Origin: Brachionus rotundiformis
Lineage: Eukaryota > Rotifera > Eurotatoria > Ploima > Brachionidae
Assembly (NCBI GenBank): GCA_016802295.1
Contig: JAESIW010000137.1
Span: 5,644,146 to 5,708,145 of the forward strand
Direction: 5' to 3'
DNA: 64,000 nt
Shown: in pieces, positions 35,938 through 47,236 of the stretch
Layout: the number at the start of each line of letters is the position of its first letter
Position numbering within the stretch: position 1 is the first letter of the stretch
Position numbers and translations under genes: made by a program
Notes under the pieces: model-generated
The model's input: only the letters and a program-made list of their open reading frames with translations
Database searches by the model: none
Told to the model about the DNA's origin: nothing

Positions 35938-37220
35938 ATGATGAATTCAGAAACTCAAAAACAATATTCACCATCTTTATGGAATAAGAGGCTTCCTGCA
36001 GAACAAGTTGTAACCGCTCACGGACAATTCTTTAGAATAAGTAAAATTTTATCGTTTTTGTTTATTTGAATAATTTAATTAACTAAAGAAAGCGATCAAG
36101 CAAGAGAAAACTTATTATCTTATGTGTACAGATTTTCAAACACGGATCCAGAACAATCAATTGAAATAATGTACTCAGATCCAAGTGTTTTCTTTGTATC
36201 CGAGGCTAACAACAGTTTAAATTTTAATGGTAAAAATATCTAATTTCTTAAAATATAATAATTATTTAAAAAAAGGTCATAAAATATTTATTTATCTTCA
36301 TGGTAATTAAAAGTAAACGTTCTTCAAAATAAATGAATAACCATTTGTTTTGTTAAGGTGGATACTGGCAATGGGGATGGTAGAGTTAAAAGATACTTAT
36401 TTGGACAAAAATATAATCATTTATATTCTAGTGTTAAGGATTCTAGTTTTATGAGTGAAAATTTATGTCCTAAAAACATAATAACAATTGCTGTTGGTTA
36501 TACTATTGCACCTGAAGGTTTATAAATTATTTGATCTATTTCGATTATTTACTGATATTTACAAAAGCAACCATGACTGAAATATTTCACCAAATTGAAA
36601 GAGCTGTGGCCAAAATTTTGCAAAATTCTGGTGATTCAGAAGTCTATGTTTGCGGTCATTCTGCTGGAGGACATTTGGCAAGCATGTTGCTGTTTTCTGA
36701 TTTTAAAAATCTGTACAATGTCGATGCTTCTAATTTAAAAGGCATCATCTCTGTTTCAGGAGTTTTTGATTTACGACCTTTATTGGAAACAGATGTTAAT
36801 GATAATTTAAAAATGGATCTAGAGGAGTCGACACGGTTGAGTCCAATGTTAAGAAATGATGCTCAGTTGCATAAAGATGTTGATTTTTTAATTGTATTTG
36901 CAGAAAATGATTCGCCATCTTTTCATAAGCAATCTCAAGATTTCGAAATGCACCTAACTCGAAATCTGGGTTACAAAAATGTAACCACGAACAAAATAGA
37001 TAATTGTGATCATTTTAATATTATAGAAAATATTAGTCGAGATGATTTTGCTTTAACCAAAGTAATTTTGAATGTAAAAGTAAATACATTTTTATTTTTA
37101 TATTTTTTTGAAGGAAATTTTGAAGTTTATGAAGATAGATTGTTGAGTAAAAATTTGTTATTTGATGGTCAAAGTTTTTTAAATAAATATTATTATTTTA
37201 GTTTAATTAAAATTAATTAA
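35938..37220 (+). CDS. AFMID: Kynurenine formamidase (arylformamidase)
   Basis: Six exons: 35938-36040, 36089-36229, 36276-36302, 36358-36379 (22 bases), 36432-36517 and 36568-37220. They join in phase into 343 residues (human about 303). The enzyme hydrolyses N-formylkynurenine to kynurenine in tryptophan breakdown. Motifs in order: YSPSLWNKRL, the oxyanion motif HGGYWQWG built across two introns, AVGYTIAPE, the nucleophile elbow CGHSAGGHLAS, SGVFDLRPLLE, AENDSPSFHKQS with the catalytic Asp, and CDHFNIIEN with the catalytic His. A straight reading of exon 4 hits a stop, but a 52-base intron with a TATATTCTAG acceptor removes it. About 45 residues after ALTKVILNVK have no counterpart in human; they may be translated intron, so the true 3' end could differ. 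Confidence 0.9.
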
Positions 37221-37359
37221 TTGAATAAATTAAATTAGATTTAAAAATTAGTTATTTAATAAGATCGTTTTTTCTCAAAAATCTGATCAAACAAAAAAAT
37301 TTTAATGCTTTTTATTTAAAATTTATTTAGTAAAATGGCAACAAATAAGATTCTGAAAT

Positions 37360-40300
37360 TTAGTTGGCTTCGGCAAAAGCTTTAAATTCACACTTACTGA
37401 TATTCTGTCCATCCCTCGTTGATATAACACGAATGTCCATTCTTTGTAAATCATCACCATTAGATCCCAAATTATGAGCATACTTGTTCAAATCGACATC
37501 AACAAATGCCACATTATTTAAGTAAACTGATCTTAACTCATGGCTATCCAAGTATTCATTTTGAAAAAAGCTTTTGCGGCGAATAGTAAAATGATCAATG
37601 TTACAAACTTCTGGGTTATTTATTTCAACTGTATGTATTTTGTATGAAACAATTCCAATATTCTCAATAACTATGTTAACATTTGTGAACGGAATTGAAA
37701 ATCCACCTTGGTCTGTAAACAGGGCTTGGTTATTCTCAACTGGGAGTTTATTATTTAAATCTGAATCAGTGTAAAAAACTGAATAAAACTCGGAAGTAGC
37801 TATCTCTGGTTCAAATATGTTAAAAATTTCATTAATTTTATAACCTTCTCTATCTTAAAGAAATTCATTAATTAAAATATAATAATAAAAATCATAATTT
37901 AAAATATAAATTTACAATCATCATCTTGGATATAGAGATATACAAGGTGAGGCACATTTAAAAATTTGGATGGAATTGAAGAGGACAAAACTGTAACTTT
38001 TAAGACAAAAAACTCAAATGGTTCAATTGAGTTATCATCAAGAATGGTAAAATTGTAGCTGAATTGATAATTAGCGGTAGCAACAATTGTCAAGTTTGAA
38101 GCAGCGAAATCTTGATAAATAATAGCAGTAACTGATTCAGGCAATATCTCAAGTTCAACATATTCATCGGAATTGCAAAATTCATTTTCCGGAACAAAAT
38201 TAACGCTTAAAAATTGGGAACCAGATGTTTCCAAAAATGAGCCAATATTATTCTTTAAACTAAAATCTAAAGTATAATGACAATTAATGGGCTGTAAAGT
38301 ATGAGAAGTAGTAGGTTCATGGGTAAATTGTTCCAAATGAGTGGTTGAATTTAAGATCTGAAATGTCACTTCTGTTGTATTTTCAGGCCCAGGATTTGTA
38401 AAAGTCTCTGTAGGTCTTTGGGTAAATTGTTCCAAATGAGTGGTTGAATTTAAGATCTGAAATGTCACTTCTGTTGTATTTTCAGGTCCAGGATTTGTTA
38501 TTTCATTCCATTCGGTTGTTTCAAAAGTCTCTGTAGGTTTTTGGGTAAATTGTTCCAAATGAGTGGTAGTTAAAACAGTGGTTGTTGTTGTGCTTAATAA
38601 TTCATCCTTAGAACAACATTGTCTAATTTCGTAATCTAAACATCCATTATTGTTTTCCTGGTTGAAGCAAAAAAAGCCATACAATGGAACAATCCAATGA
38701 ATTTGTCCAGTCTGATTTGACGAAACTCCATCAACAGTTCTAGCTTGAACAACACTTGGATTCTTACATGCATACTGATAAAGATGATACAACTCGAGAT
38801 CTCCTTCGCCTGTTTTCGGTGAGTCATAGTTATACCATTCGCTCCATAAGTTGTCCCCATTACATAATGGATCACGTGTTGGCTTTACAGTCCAAGAGCT
38901 TATAGATACATCCGGATTGCAGAAGAAATTTGAATCATTTGGATATGTTTGATTTCTAATGTAGCAGATACCTTCAATATCACATCTGTCATCCAAAAAG
39001 ATCAAATTACCAGTCTCTTCATCTTCGGTTCGACACTTCGAATCGTACAAAGTCATATTCGACCATTGTACAAAGCTTCCATTCGAATAACTTATGTAGA
39101 TACGTGTGTGGACCAAGCTATCTCTCGAAACAAAATTTGTTTTAATCGAATGAATATTTTTATACAAATTTAAACTGGAGAGATTTTTAAGCTTTATCAA
39201 AATATTGTTATCAGTTATTGTGTCGGCTATTGAGGTTTCTGTAATCACATGTGCCCAATTGTAAATATCATACTTATAATTTAAATTATATCTTAGAAAA
39301 AATTAGTTTATAATAACCAAAGAAAATTTACTTCAGTATATTCAACTTTTACATATATTGGATCTATTATTGAGAATGGATATCCAAAGCCATTAACCAA
39401 GTTACAATTTTCTCTCCTTAGATCGCATAGTTTTGGACTAATTGTAAATTCAGCAATATTTGTTAAATCTTGGCTACAATCAATACCACCAAAAGGCGAA
39501 TTACATTCACATTTTACTTTTATAAGATAACTTAGATAAAATAAGATAACTCGTTTTGGCTCAATTACTTGGATTTGTGCAATCGCCTTCTATAATTCCA
39601 GGCTTCAAACAAAATGGATCTTTAAATAAAAATCATTTAAAACCTACTATTTAAAATAGCTTTAATCAAGTGCAAAAAAAAATTATATTCTTAGATATTT
39701 TTACTTAAATATATATGTAATGTATTAAAAAATAATTACTAAATACACAAATTCCATTATTTGAACATTCATTCGGGCAAAGTAATTCTAGATTATCTAG
39801 ATTACAGTCCGATTGATTTGTTAAGATATTTTGAATTGTTATATCTATGGAAGCCTGAATATGAATGTTTATAAAAGAGGTATCACTTGTTAGCTTAAAT
39901 AAAAATTTTGCTAAAAACTCATAAATAAACACTGATAGACCAATACCGTGAGATCATCAATGCAAAATTGCATCGTAGTATTTAGATCCAAGCATCCGCT
40001 ATTTAAACTAGAATTTAGACCAGGGTGATTCATGAAGCTTGTCCAACACAAATTAAAAGCTTCTTCTGGACCTATCTAAAATTATAATAAATTTTAAAAG
40101 GTTTTGATTTAAAATTTTTACATACAGGCTTAATGGTTGTTGATGATGGTTGTGTCACAAACGAAGTGGAATTGTCTTCTATATGAATTGTTGATTCAAT
40201 GGTGCCTATCCAACCATTTTCGTTAGATGTGGTAAATAAGTTGGAACTATTTGACCCAGGATCGTTTGTAATAATTGTGACTGGACGGGTAGTTGAAATA

Positions 40301-41498
40301 GCACTTGATGTAGTGGTTGGATTTGGAAGAACAAAAGTATAATGTCTAAAATTAAATCGCATTTAGAAATAAGAAATTAATCAAAATAGCTTATTTTACT
40401 TTTCAACACAGGCATACATTGGCACCTTACAATAATTAAGTCTATTTGGTGGAAGATTGTAATTTAAATTATCAAATAGATTAAAATCATCACAAGGACA
40501 GTAAAAACTTCTTTCTGACATTAGCATACACTCTGGACAACGTTTGGTGTTGTTGTTTTTATTAAATATAGAGTTAAGACTTGAAAAAATTCAAATAAAG
40601 CTAATAAAAATCTAGATTTAAAAATTACTTCCAAAATTGACCAATTTTTGCTAAATTACTAACTGATAAAAATGATTCAACACCATGCCTATCCAAAACA
40701 TATAAATCAGTGTTTCTGTTTCCATCCCATCTGCCACAAAGACCACCGGTTGATCGGTAGGCTGAATTAGGCGCTCGAATCGACAAAGTAGGCATTGCTC
40801 TATTTGCTAATTGAAATTTGACCAAAACAGTATCTTCAAAATGATTTTCAACAGTTCTTATCTTTTTTGAAATTAAATAAAATGAGTAATTTCCAATGTT
40901 TATCATACCAAGTAATAAGTGTAATGGCTGCTTCCTTGAAGACGAGCACATTTGAAGCTTCCCAAAAATGTTGGTATCAAATCCCAAGTTTGCTTGTTAT
41001 TTTCATGCAAAGATGAAATAACTGGACATTGAGGAACTTCTCTAATGGCATTCGGCCCAACGTGGTTTTGTTCAACCGAGACACCATATAATTTGGACGT
41101 TGGAGATATATTACTTTGAACATTACAAAAATCAACAAACATTAGTTTTCTATTCTTCTGCACATATACAGCACAATTGCAAGAACCTCGACTACATTTT
41201 TGAAATCCAGATGTCACTCTTGTATTCTTAAAATCATCGTACATTATATAGTGGTCACCACTGTACTGAAACCCATATTGCCTTTAAAACAATATTAATT
41301 ATTTTATTTTATTTTATTCTCATAACTACTATAATCTTACATTCCATCAAATGTTATTATATAAGGATCATAATTGGTAGAGCACACTTGTGCCTAAAAA
41401 TGCCTAATAAACTGAGTGATAATTATTGAATTTGTTTAACTTACTCTTAAATGATCGATTGATGCCAAACTTAACACAACAATGAGGAAAATTTTCAT
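37360..41498 (-). CDS. Secreted VWD, EGF, mucin-linker and Calx-beta protein (VWDE-like)
   Basis: A gene of about a dozen exons. Exon 1 (41445-41498) is a signal peptide (MKIFLIVVLSLASIDHLR). Exons 2-4 give a VWD domain: CSTNYDPYIITFDGM, QYGFQYSGDHYIM, and GGLCGRWDGNRNTDLYV. A Cys-rich exon follows (RCPECMLMSE, VPMYACVE), then a Ser/Thr-rich linker (TTTSSAISTTRPVT), EGF-like pieces (CPNECSNNGIC; CECNSPFGGIDC), a long exon with many Cys residues (37899-39248) that includes a tandem mucin-like linker, and then a Calx-beta-like domain (VYLYIQDDDC) before the last exon ending at 37360. The VWD plus EGF order recalls VWDE, an extracellular protein. Many N-glycosylation sequons support secretion. 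A structural mucus or matrix role is inference. Small exon borders are approximate. Confidence 0.75.
38320..38580 (-). repeat. In-frame tandem repeat in the mucin-like linker
   Basis: Three units begin at 38320, 38420 and 38543, with periods of 99-100 and 123 bases. They encode repeats of TTHLEQFTQ, PTETF, NPGPENTTEV and TFQILNS. The first two units are nearly identical, so the duplication is recent. The linker is Thr-rich as expected for O-glycosylation. Confidence 0.85.
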
Positions 41499-42929
41499 CT
41501 TTAATGTTGAATGTTTAAAAATTTGCTTTTCTTAAATAATGAAATTCTTCTCTATTGATGAGAATTGTCATATTTTTTAAGTTGAAGCGTGTTTTTGAAA
41601 AAAGAATTCAAAATTATTATACATCTGATTAAAACTTTTAATTCATTAGAAATTTAAAAAAGAATGTACGATGAATATTTTTATTAATAATATGATATAA
41701 TTTGTTAAAAGAATTAAATAATTAAATACTTAAATAGAGTTATTAATTTTTTTCATTTTAAGATTCTTTTTATTTAAAATTTCCAAGATTATACAGTTTA
41801 ATTATTTTAAAGTTTAATTTAATAATTTTGTTGAAGTCAATTCTGATTTTACAAACATTCATTAAGGTTAAATGAATTTTTTTTTGAAAAAAAAGACACT
41901 AAATTACTAAAACATTTAATTTTCAATAAATATTTAATTAATTTGAGATATTAATTCTAATATTTTTCAAATTTTCATTTATTTAAAAAAATATATTTGT
42001 TTGTTAATAATAATATATAGAAAAGGGTTTAAGTTTTATTTTTTCTGCAGGATGATTTTTTATTTTTTATTAATTTATATATTTAATAATTAAACGTAAT
42101 TAGTTAATAAACTCAAATTAATAAACGCAATTTAAACAATTGATTAAATTCTCACACTTTTATTTACTTATCTAAATTTTTGAATTAGATTTTAAAATTC
42201 ATTGATTTTCTAAGTGACTTGATATATTTTCTAGATTTGATTAAATTTCTATTAATCAATTTATAATAATTATTTTAAAAAGTTATGAAGTTTAATACTA
42301 ATCAGTTATTTAAGATTAAATTTGACATGCTTAAATTTGATAAGATTTAAAAATAAAAACCACTGTAATTTTTTGAGTTTATTATAATTTTTTATTTTTC
42401 CAAAAAATTTTTAAAAAACTTGGCACATTTTTTTGTTATTTTTTTTGACGGCTTCTCGCTGAAGTTTTCTTTCCACATTTACATTTCTGAAAAACTTAAA
42501 TACTGATTTTTTTGTCCAAAACTATTTAAACTTAGTTAAATCAGGCATAATTTTATACATTTAGAATAACTTCAGAATTTTTTTTTCAATTATTATTTGT
42601 GTTTATAATTTGTAGCTAAATTAGCAAGCAAATAAAATAAATTTATTTATTTTATCTAGTTTTTATAATAAAAATTATCAACTAAAAAATGATTTATCCC
42701 CTGACTAAAAGCAATGCCTTTTAAAAATTTTATTTTTGAATTATTGATTCCTTTGACCAACAAATGAAATGTGAAACTTATTTTAAAAATAAATACAAAA
42801 AAGCATTGCTTGAAAATTGTCTTAACTTATTATACGGCTTAGCTACTTATTTATTCATCTCATAAATTAAATATAATTTTCCGAGGAATTTTAAAAATAA
42901 TAATAAAATTCACTAGCCGTACCTAATCC
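41499..42929. other. Gene-free stretch between VWDE-like and SLC17 genes
   Basis: Very AT-rich 1.4 kb region, divergent promoters at its ends. Nothing recognised. Confidence 0.5.
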
Positions 42930-44981
42930 ATGGATTTAGTGAAAGAAACCAGTAGGCCTCAATTAACAAAATAAAACACTTTTCTAATTTTTTAAAGGTC
43001 CAAGCTTAATCTGCTCAATTAGATTTTGGTTGGCTTTGCTATGTTTTTTTTTGAATGCAATTCATTTCATGCAAAGAGTAAATTTAAGTATAGCCATAGT
43101 GTCCATGGTAAATAGTCCATCATCAAATGAGACTATTTTAGATGAATCAAATTTTACTCAGTCAAATATTTATTTTGATAAAGTAACTTTTCGTGGAAAA
43201 AATTTTTTTTAAGTTAATTTTACAATTTAGAAACAAACATTTAATTGGAGTAAGCAAAATCAAGGCTTGATATTAAGTGCTATATCAATTGGTCCATTTT
43301 TTACTCAGGTAACTTAAGTGATATTTTTTTCAATTTAATATTTTTACTTTATAGATAATAGGAGGATGGATAGCTTTAATTCTGGGACCAAAGCTTATGC
43401 TTTTTTTATCTGTATTAATCTCGTCAACACTTACAGTATTGACTCCTATTTTGGCTAGTTTTAATTTTTATGGCATTTTAGCCGTAAGAATAATGATAGG
43501 ATTAGCACAAGTAATTATTTTTTATAAAAATTTTTAAAAGTTGACTTAGAATCTTTTCTAATTTAAAAATCTAAAAAAAATAATTTATTTTCATATAAAT
43601 AGTAAAATATTGATTAAAAAAGGGAGTTGTCACATCTTCTTTAAATTTGTTTTGGGCTCACTGGGCGCCACCACTTGAGCGATCAACTCTACTAGCAATA
43701 TCCAATTCAGGATCACTAATTGGAAATGTAAATTGACTTAATTTTTTATATAGAATTTTCTAAATAATTCACCAGGCATTGACATTTCTTATCGGTGGAT
43801 TTTTATGTGCTGGTCAATTTTTGGGAGGCTGGCCGTCGGTATTCTATTTGACCGGTCTATTTGGTCTTATATGGTGTCTAATTTGGTTATTAACAGTATT
43901 TGATTCACCTTCAGTTCAGAAATGTATATCTGTCGAAGAAAAAAACTACATTTTGGAAAAAACAGCAGAGCAAATTTTTAAAAGTGAACAGAAAAAAGTA
44001 ATTTATTTTCATAAATAATTTTTTTTTTCAAATTTTTAATTGTTTTGGAAGAAATTTTTTCATTAAGCTTTTATTTAATTAAGAATGTTCCCTGGAAAAA
44101 AATTTTTCAGTCAAAATCAGTTTTATGTTTAATAGTAAGCGCCTTATGTGGAAATTTCGGCATAAGTCTGTTTACAGTATGCTTGCCAACTTATATGAAA
44201 GAAATTCTTGATTTTGATATAAAACTAGTAAGTATCTTATAGAATTAAAATTTATTATAAATCATGCTGACACTGAAGTCATTTTAAAGACTTAATTAAT
44301 AATATCAGTAAGAGTTAAATAATAAAAGATTGAATTATCTCTTACATTTTAAGTCGATTCACTTGACTTTAACTTTATGATTTTGAACAATACTGTTTAA
44401 AATGATGTATTTTAGAATGGGGAATTATGCTCAATTCCATTCTTATCATGTTGGGTATTTATAATTTTGTCTGGTGTATTTAGTGATATTTTGGTTAAAA
44501 GTAAAAGAATAGAAAAAATAAAAATTCGTAAGTTGTGTAACTCAATCGGCTTTTTGATTCCTGCAGCAACATTCATCGGCCTTATCTATACTAATTCAAC
44601 ACGTAGAGTCCTTGGTTTTAGCATGATTCTGATAAACATATCATTTAGTGGATTTCAGTACGGTTCTGGTTATTTGGTTAATTTTAATGACATTGGCGGA
44701 ATTTACTCAGGAATTATTTATGGAATAGCTAATACGGTTGGAAATCTAAGTGCCGTTTTAGCACCGTTTCTAGTCGGAATCATTACAAAAAATGTAAAAT
44801 TTTAATAAATAAATGATCGATCTGTTAATTTTGATTTTAGAAAACCAGCGATGAATGGGCCCAAATATTTATGATATCATTAATTGTTTATGTAGTTGGT
44901 GCATTGGTATTTTTGATTTTTTCAAAGAGTGAAACAGAAACATGGGCCAGAAATTCCGAGTTAGCAAAAGAAGATTTATAA
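42930..44981 (+). CDS. SLC17-family organic anion / phosphate transporter
   Basis: Nine exons join in phase into 476 residues: 42930-42951, 42998-43182, 43231-43308, 43355-43510, 43623-43727, 43776-43997, 44084-44227, 44416-44793 and 44841-44981. The order of motifs is that of SLC17 major-facilitator transporters: FWLALLCFFLNAIHFMQRVNLS-type helix 1 with an N-glycosylated loop, FNWSKQNQGLILSAISIG, FFTQIIGGWIAL, RIMIGLAQGVVTSS, then WAHWAPPLERSTLLAISNSG with the family hallmark P-P-x-E-R-S, VFYLTGLFGLIWCLIW, PWKKIFQSKSV, and IYGIANTVGNLSAVLAPFLVG. Members include sialin, vesicular glutamate and nucleotide transporters and sodium-phosphate cotransporters. The subfamily and substrate cannot be fixed from this. 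Twelve membrane helices are expected. Introns are mostly 45-110 bases. Confidence 0.9.
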
Positions 44982-46797
44982 TTAAAAATTAAAATATATC
45001 ATTAAAAAATGTAGATTATTCAATGTTTAATGTTTATTTTTTAAAATAATAAATGGAAAGCCTAAAATGACTTTTTTCTTAGAAGCAATAAATACATTTA
45101 TTAATGAAATTAGAAAATCGTGAGAGACATTTACTAAATAAATAAACATTAAGTTTAGAGCTTTAAAAAGCATATTTTTAAGCGATTTAAATTGGTATAT
45201 TTAATTTACATAATAGGTTCTTTATTAGTCATTTAATCATTTCGAAAGTGAATAGTTCTTTTTTTGAGTATTTTCTATTTTATTGATAAAATTTATCAAA
45301 AAATAAACCTAATTAACACTTAATCTAAAGCTTTTTATTAGCTTAATGTTAGTTTAAAATTTTGAAACATTGGGACTTTTACTTTGCAAGATAAAAAGTG
45401 AATGAATACCTAATATTTTTGAAGAAATTAAAAAGGTATCGTTTTTAACACTCAAACACTGCAGGACTTTTTTACATCTTATTTGTATTTTTTATTAAAT
45501 AAATATAATCATTTTTTTTGCTATCTAATAATTAAAATCAAAAAATATTAAAATTAATTTATTTTTATTGCAAAATATACCTATTTTGATGGAATTAAAA
45601 TTAAAAAGATAAGTTATCTCAAGGAGTCCAAAAAACCCCTCTGGATTTTGAGTGTTAAGATAACTTATACAGGCGCTCATTCTAATTAGTTTTTTTTTTT
45701 GCTTTTTAAGATTTACAACTAAAAATATATGTAAACCTTAAAAATATTTCAGGACAATAGTCATTTTTAAGTAAAGGTGTTCCAGATGGCCTATTTCTCT
45801 AAATAAAGAAACTAAAAACAATTATTTTATATCTTTCAAAATATTAGATGATACCATATAACTGTACAAAATTTGGTTTATCGGAACATTTTTTTTTAAA
45901 TCTTCGACTCGGTCGATTCTATTCTATTTTAATCTACTCCCATTTAAACCTATCTAAACTCGTTCAAATCGAAATTAATGATAAAAAATGATTATAATTT
46001 GTTTTCCTTAGGTATTTATCAGTTCTATAGATCCAACATAGTGCAACATACCAAGTTGGATTGATAGTTTAGGTCTGATGATGAGCAAAATCTCGACAAA
46101 ATTAATCATAGGCAAATTTTTCCAAATTTAAATTATGCTAAATTTGCAGAGTTTATCCAGAATGTTCTTAATGATGCTTTACCATGTTGCATTTACAGAA
46201 CTTGATTTTGATCTTTAAAATAAAAGTTACAAGAATTTTTAAGATGGTGTTCTATTCTTGTACTAAATTTCAAATGTTTTGATGTGGCGAGTTAGTATTT
46301 AAAGTTAAAAAGAAATTTGTCTAGTCAATATTTAATATTTTAAATTATTTTTACATTTGAACTAAATTAAAAACAAAAAGAATATCAAAAATATTTTTTA
46401 ATTACTAATTTGAATTAAATAAAACATATTTTTTTGACGAAAATTTATTTTTATTGATTTTTCAAAAATTTGAGAAAAAAAATTTTAAAATTAATACGAT
46501 TTATCAATAAAAATTACTAATAATAATTAAACGGAAATAAATGAAAATTTACTTGAATAAATAAAAGAAAAAAAAGAGATATCGATAAATTGGTTGTGAG
46601 AATTAAATAGAGCATACGAAGAAGATAGATTTAAAAATAGAAAAAGAAGTTAAGATAAAACAAAAATAATGTTTAATTTTATTTTAAGAATACATTTTAT
46701 CATTGATTATCATTTATCTCGTGGTCAAAGAAGGTCATTAGATACGAGAGAACGTAAAAAGAGATTCGAAAAAAAAATTGAAAATAAATAGAAAAAT
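44982..46797. other. Convergent intergenic region with structured remnants
   Basis: 1.8 kb between the SLC17 and calcineurin genes. It contains a strong hairpin (45608-45668), a short CTGATGA-type motif (46075-46095) and a poly-A signal for calcineurin near 46680 on the minus strand. No coding frame. Confidence 0.5.
45608..45668. repeat. Imperfect inverted repeat / hairpin
   Basis: ATAAGTTATCT (45609-45619) pairs with AGATAACTTAT (45658-45668). Inside, CTCAA pairs with TTGAG and TCCA with TGGA around a C-rich loop. The nested pairing over 60 bases is more than expected by chance and suggests an RNA hairpin or the remnant of a small foldback element. Confidence 0.6.
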
Positions 46798-47117
46798 TTA
46801 AAGTTTCGTGTGTTGCTCAGCAGCCTGGTCGACTAGTTTTATTTTGTCGATTTGCTCAACAAGCACCTCATCGAGCTTTTCGACGCGTTCGCGTTCGCTC
46901 ACCGAGTTTCTATCTTGTAGAAACGACTCCAGATTGTTGTTGTAGTTTATTACATTTATGGTCGGCGTACTAACTGAATTCAAGATTGGACTAACCGAGT
47001 GTAAGTTCTCGGCGCTGCTTGCTTTTTCTAATATGGCCATATTTGTGTCCAATGTATTTGTATTTGGTCGCTTTTCATTACACTTATCCAACTCTTTTGC
47101 TTTATTAAACGTGATCT
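46798..47117 (-). CDS. Alternative terminal exon of calcineurin A with divergent autoinhibitory segment
   Basis: The acceptor AAAG precedes a 320-base open exon with a 2-base overhang (AG), fitting the phase-1 donor at 48538 exactly like the other terminal exon. It starts ITFNKAKELDKCNEKRPN, which aligns with the calcineurin autoinhibitory segment (ISFEEAKSLDKVNERLPP in the other exon). The PP and following Arg/Lys/Asp residues are lost. The exon then encodes a different Asn/Ser-rich tail and a charged C-terminal helix (ERERVEKLDEVLVEQIDKIK). With this exon the protein is 566 residues. It is read here as a duplicated, mutually exclusive last exon; transcript evidence is needed. Confidence 0.7.
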
Positions 47118-47236
47118 CTTTAAAATTTTAAAAATAAATATAAAACACTTAATTAAAATAAATGAATAAATTGTTGCATTAGATAAAATAAAATTTTTTT
47201 AGAATTTTTTTTATATTTAATGAAAGAGAATAATTT

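Noticed and set aside
36358..36432. Apparent frameshift or premature stop in AFMID after HGGYWQWG
   Set aside because: A 52-base GT-AG intron at 36380-36431 restores the frame and yields residues that match the family, so the gene is intact.
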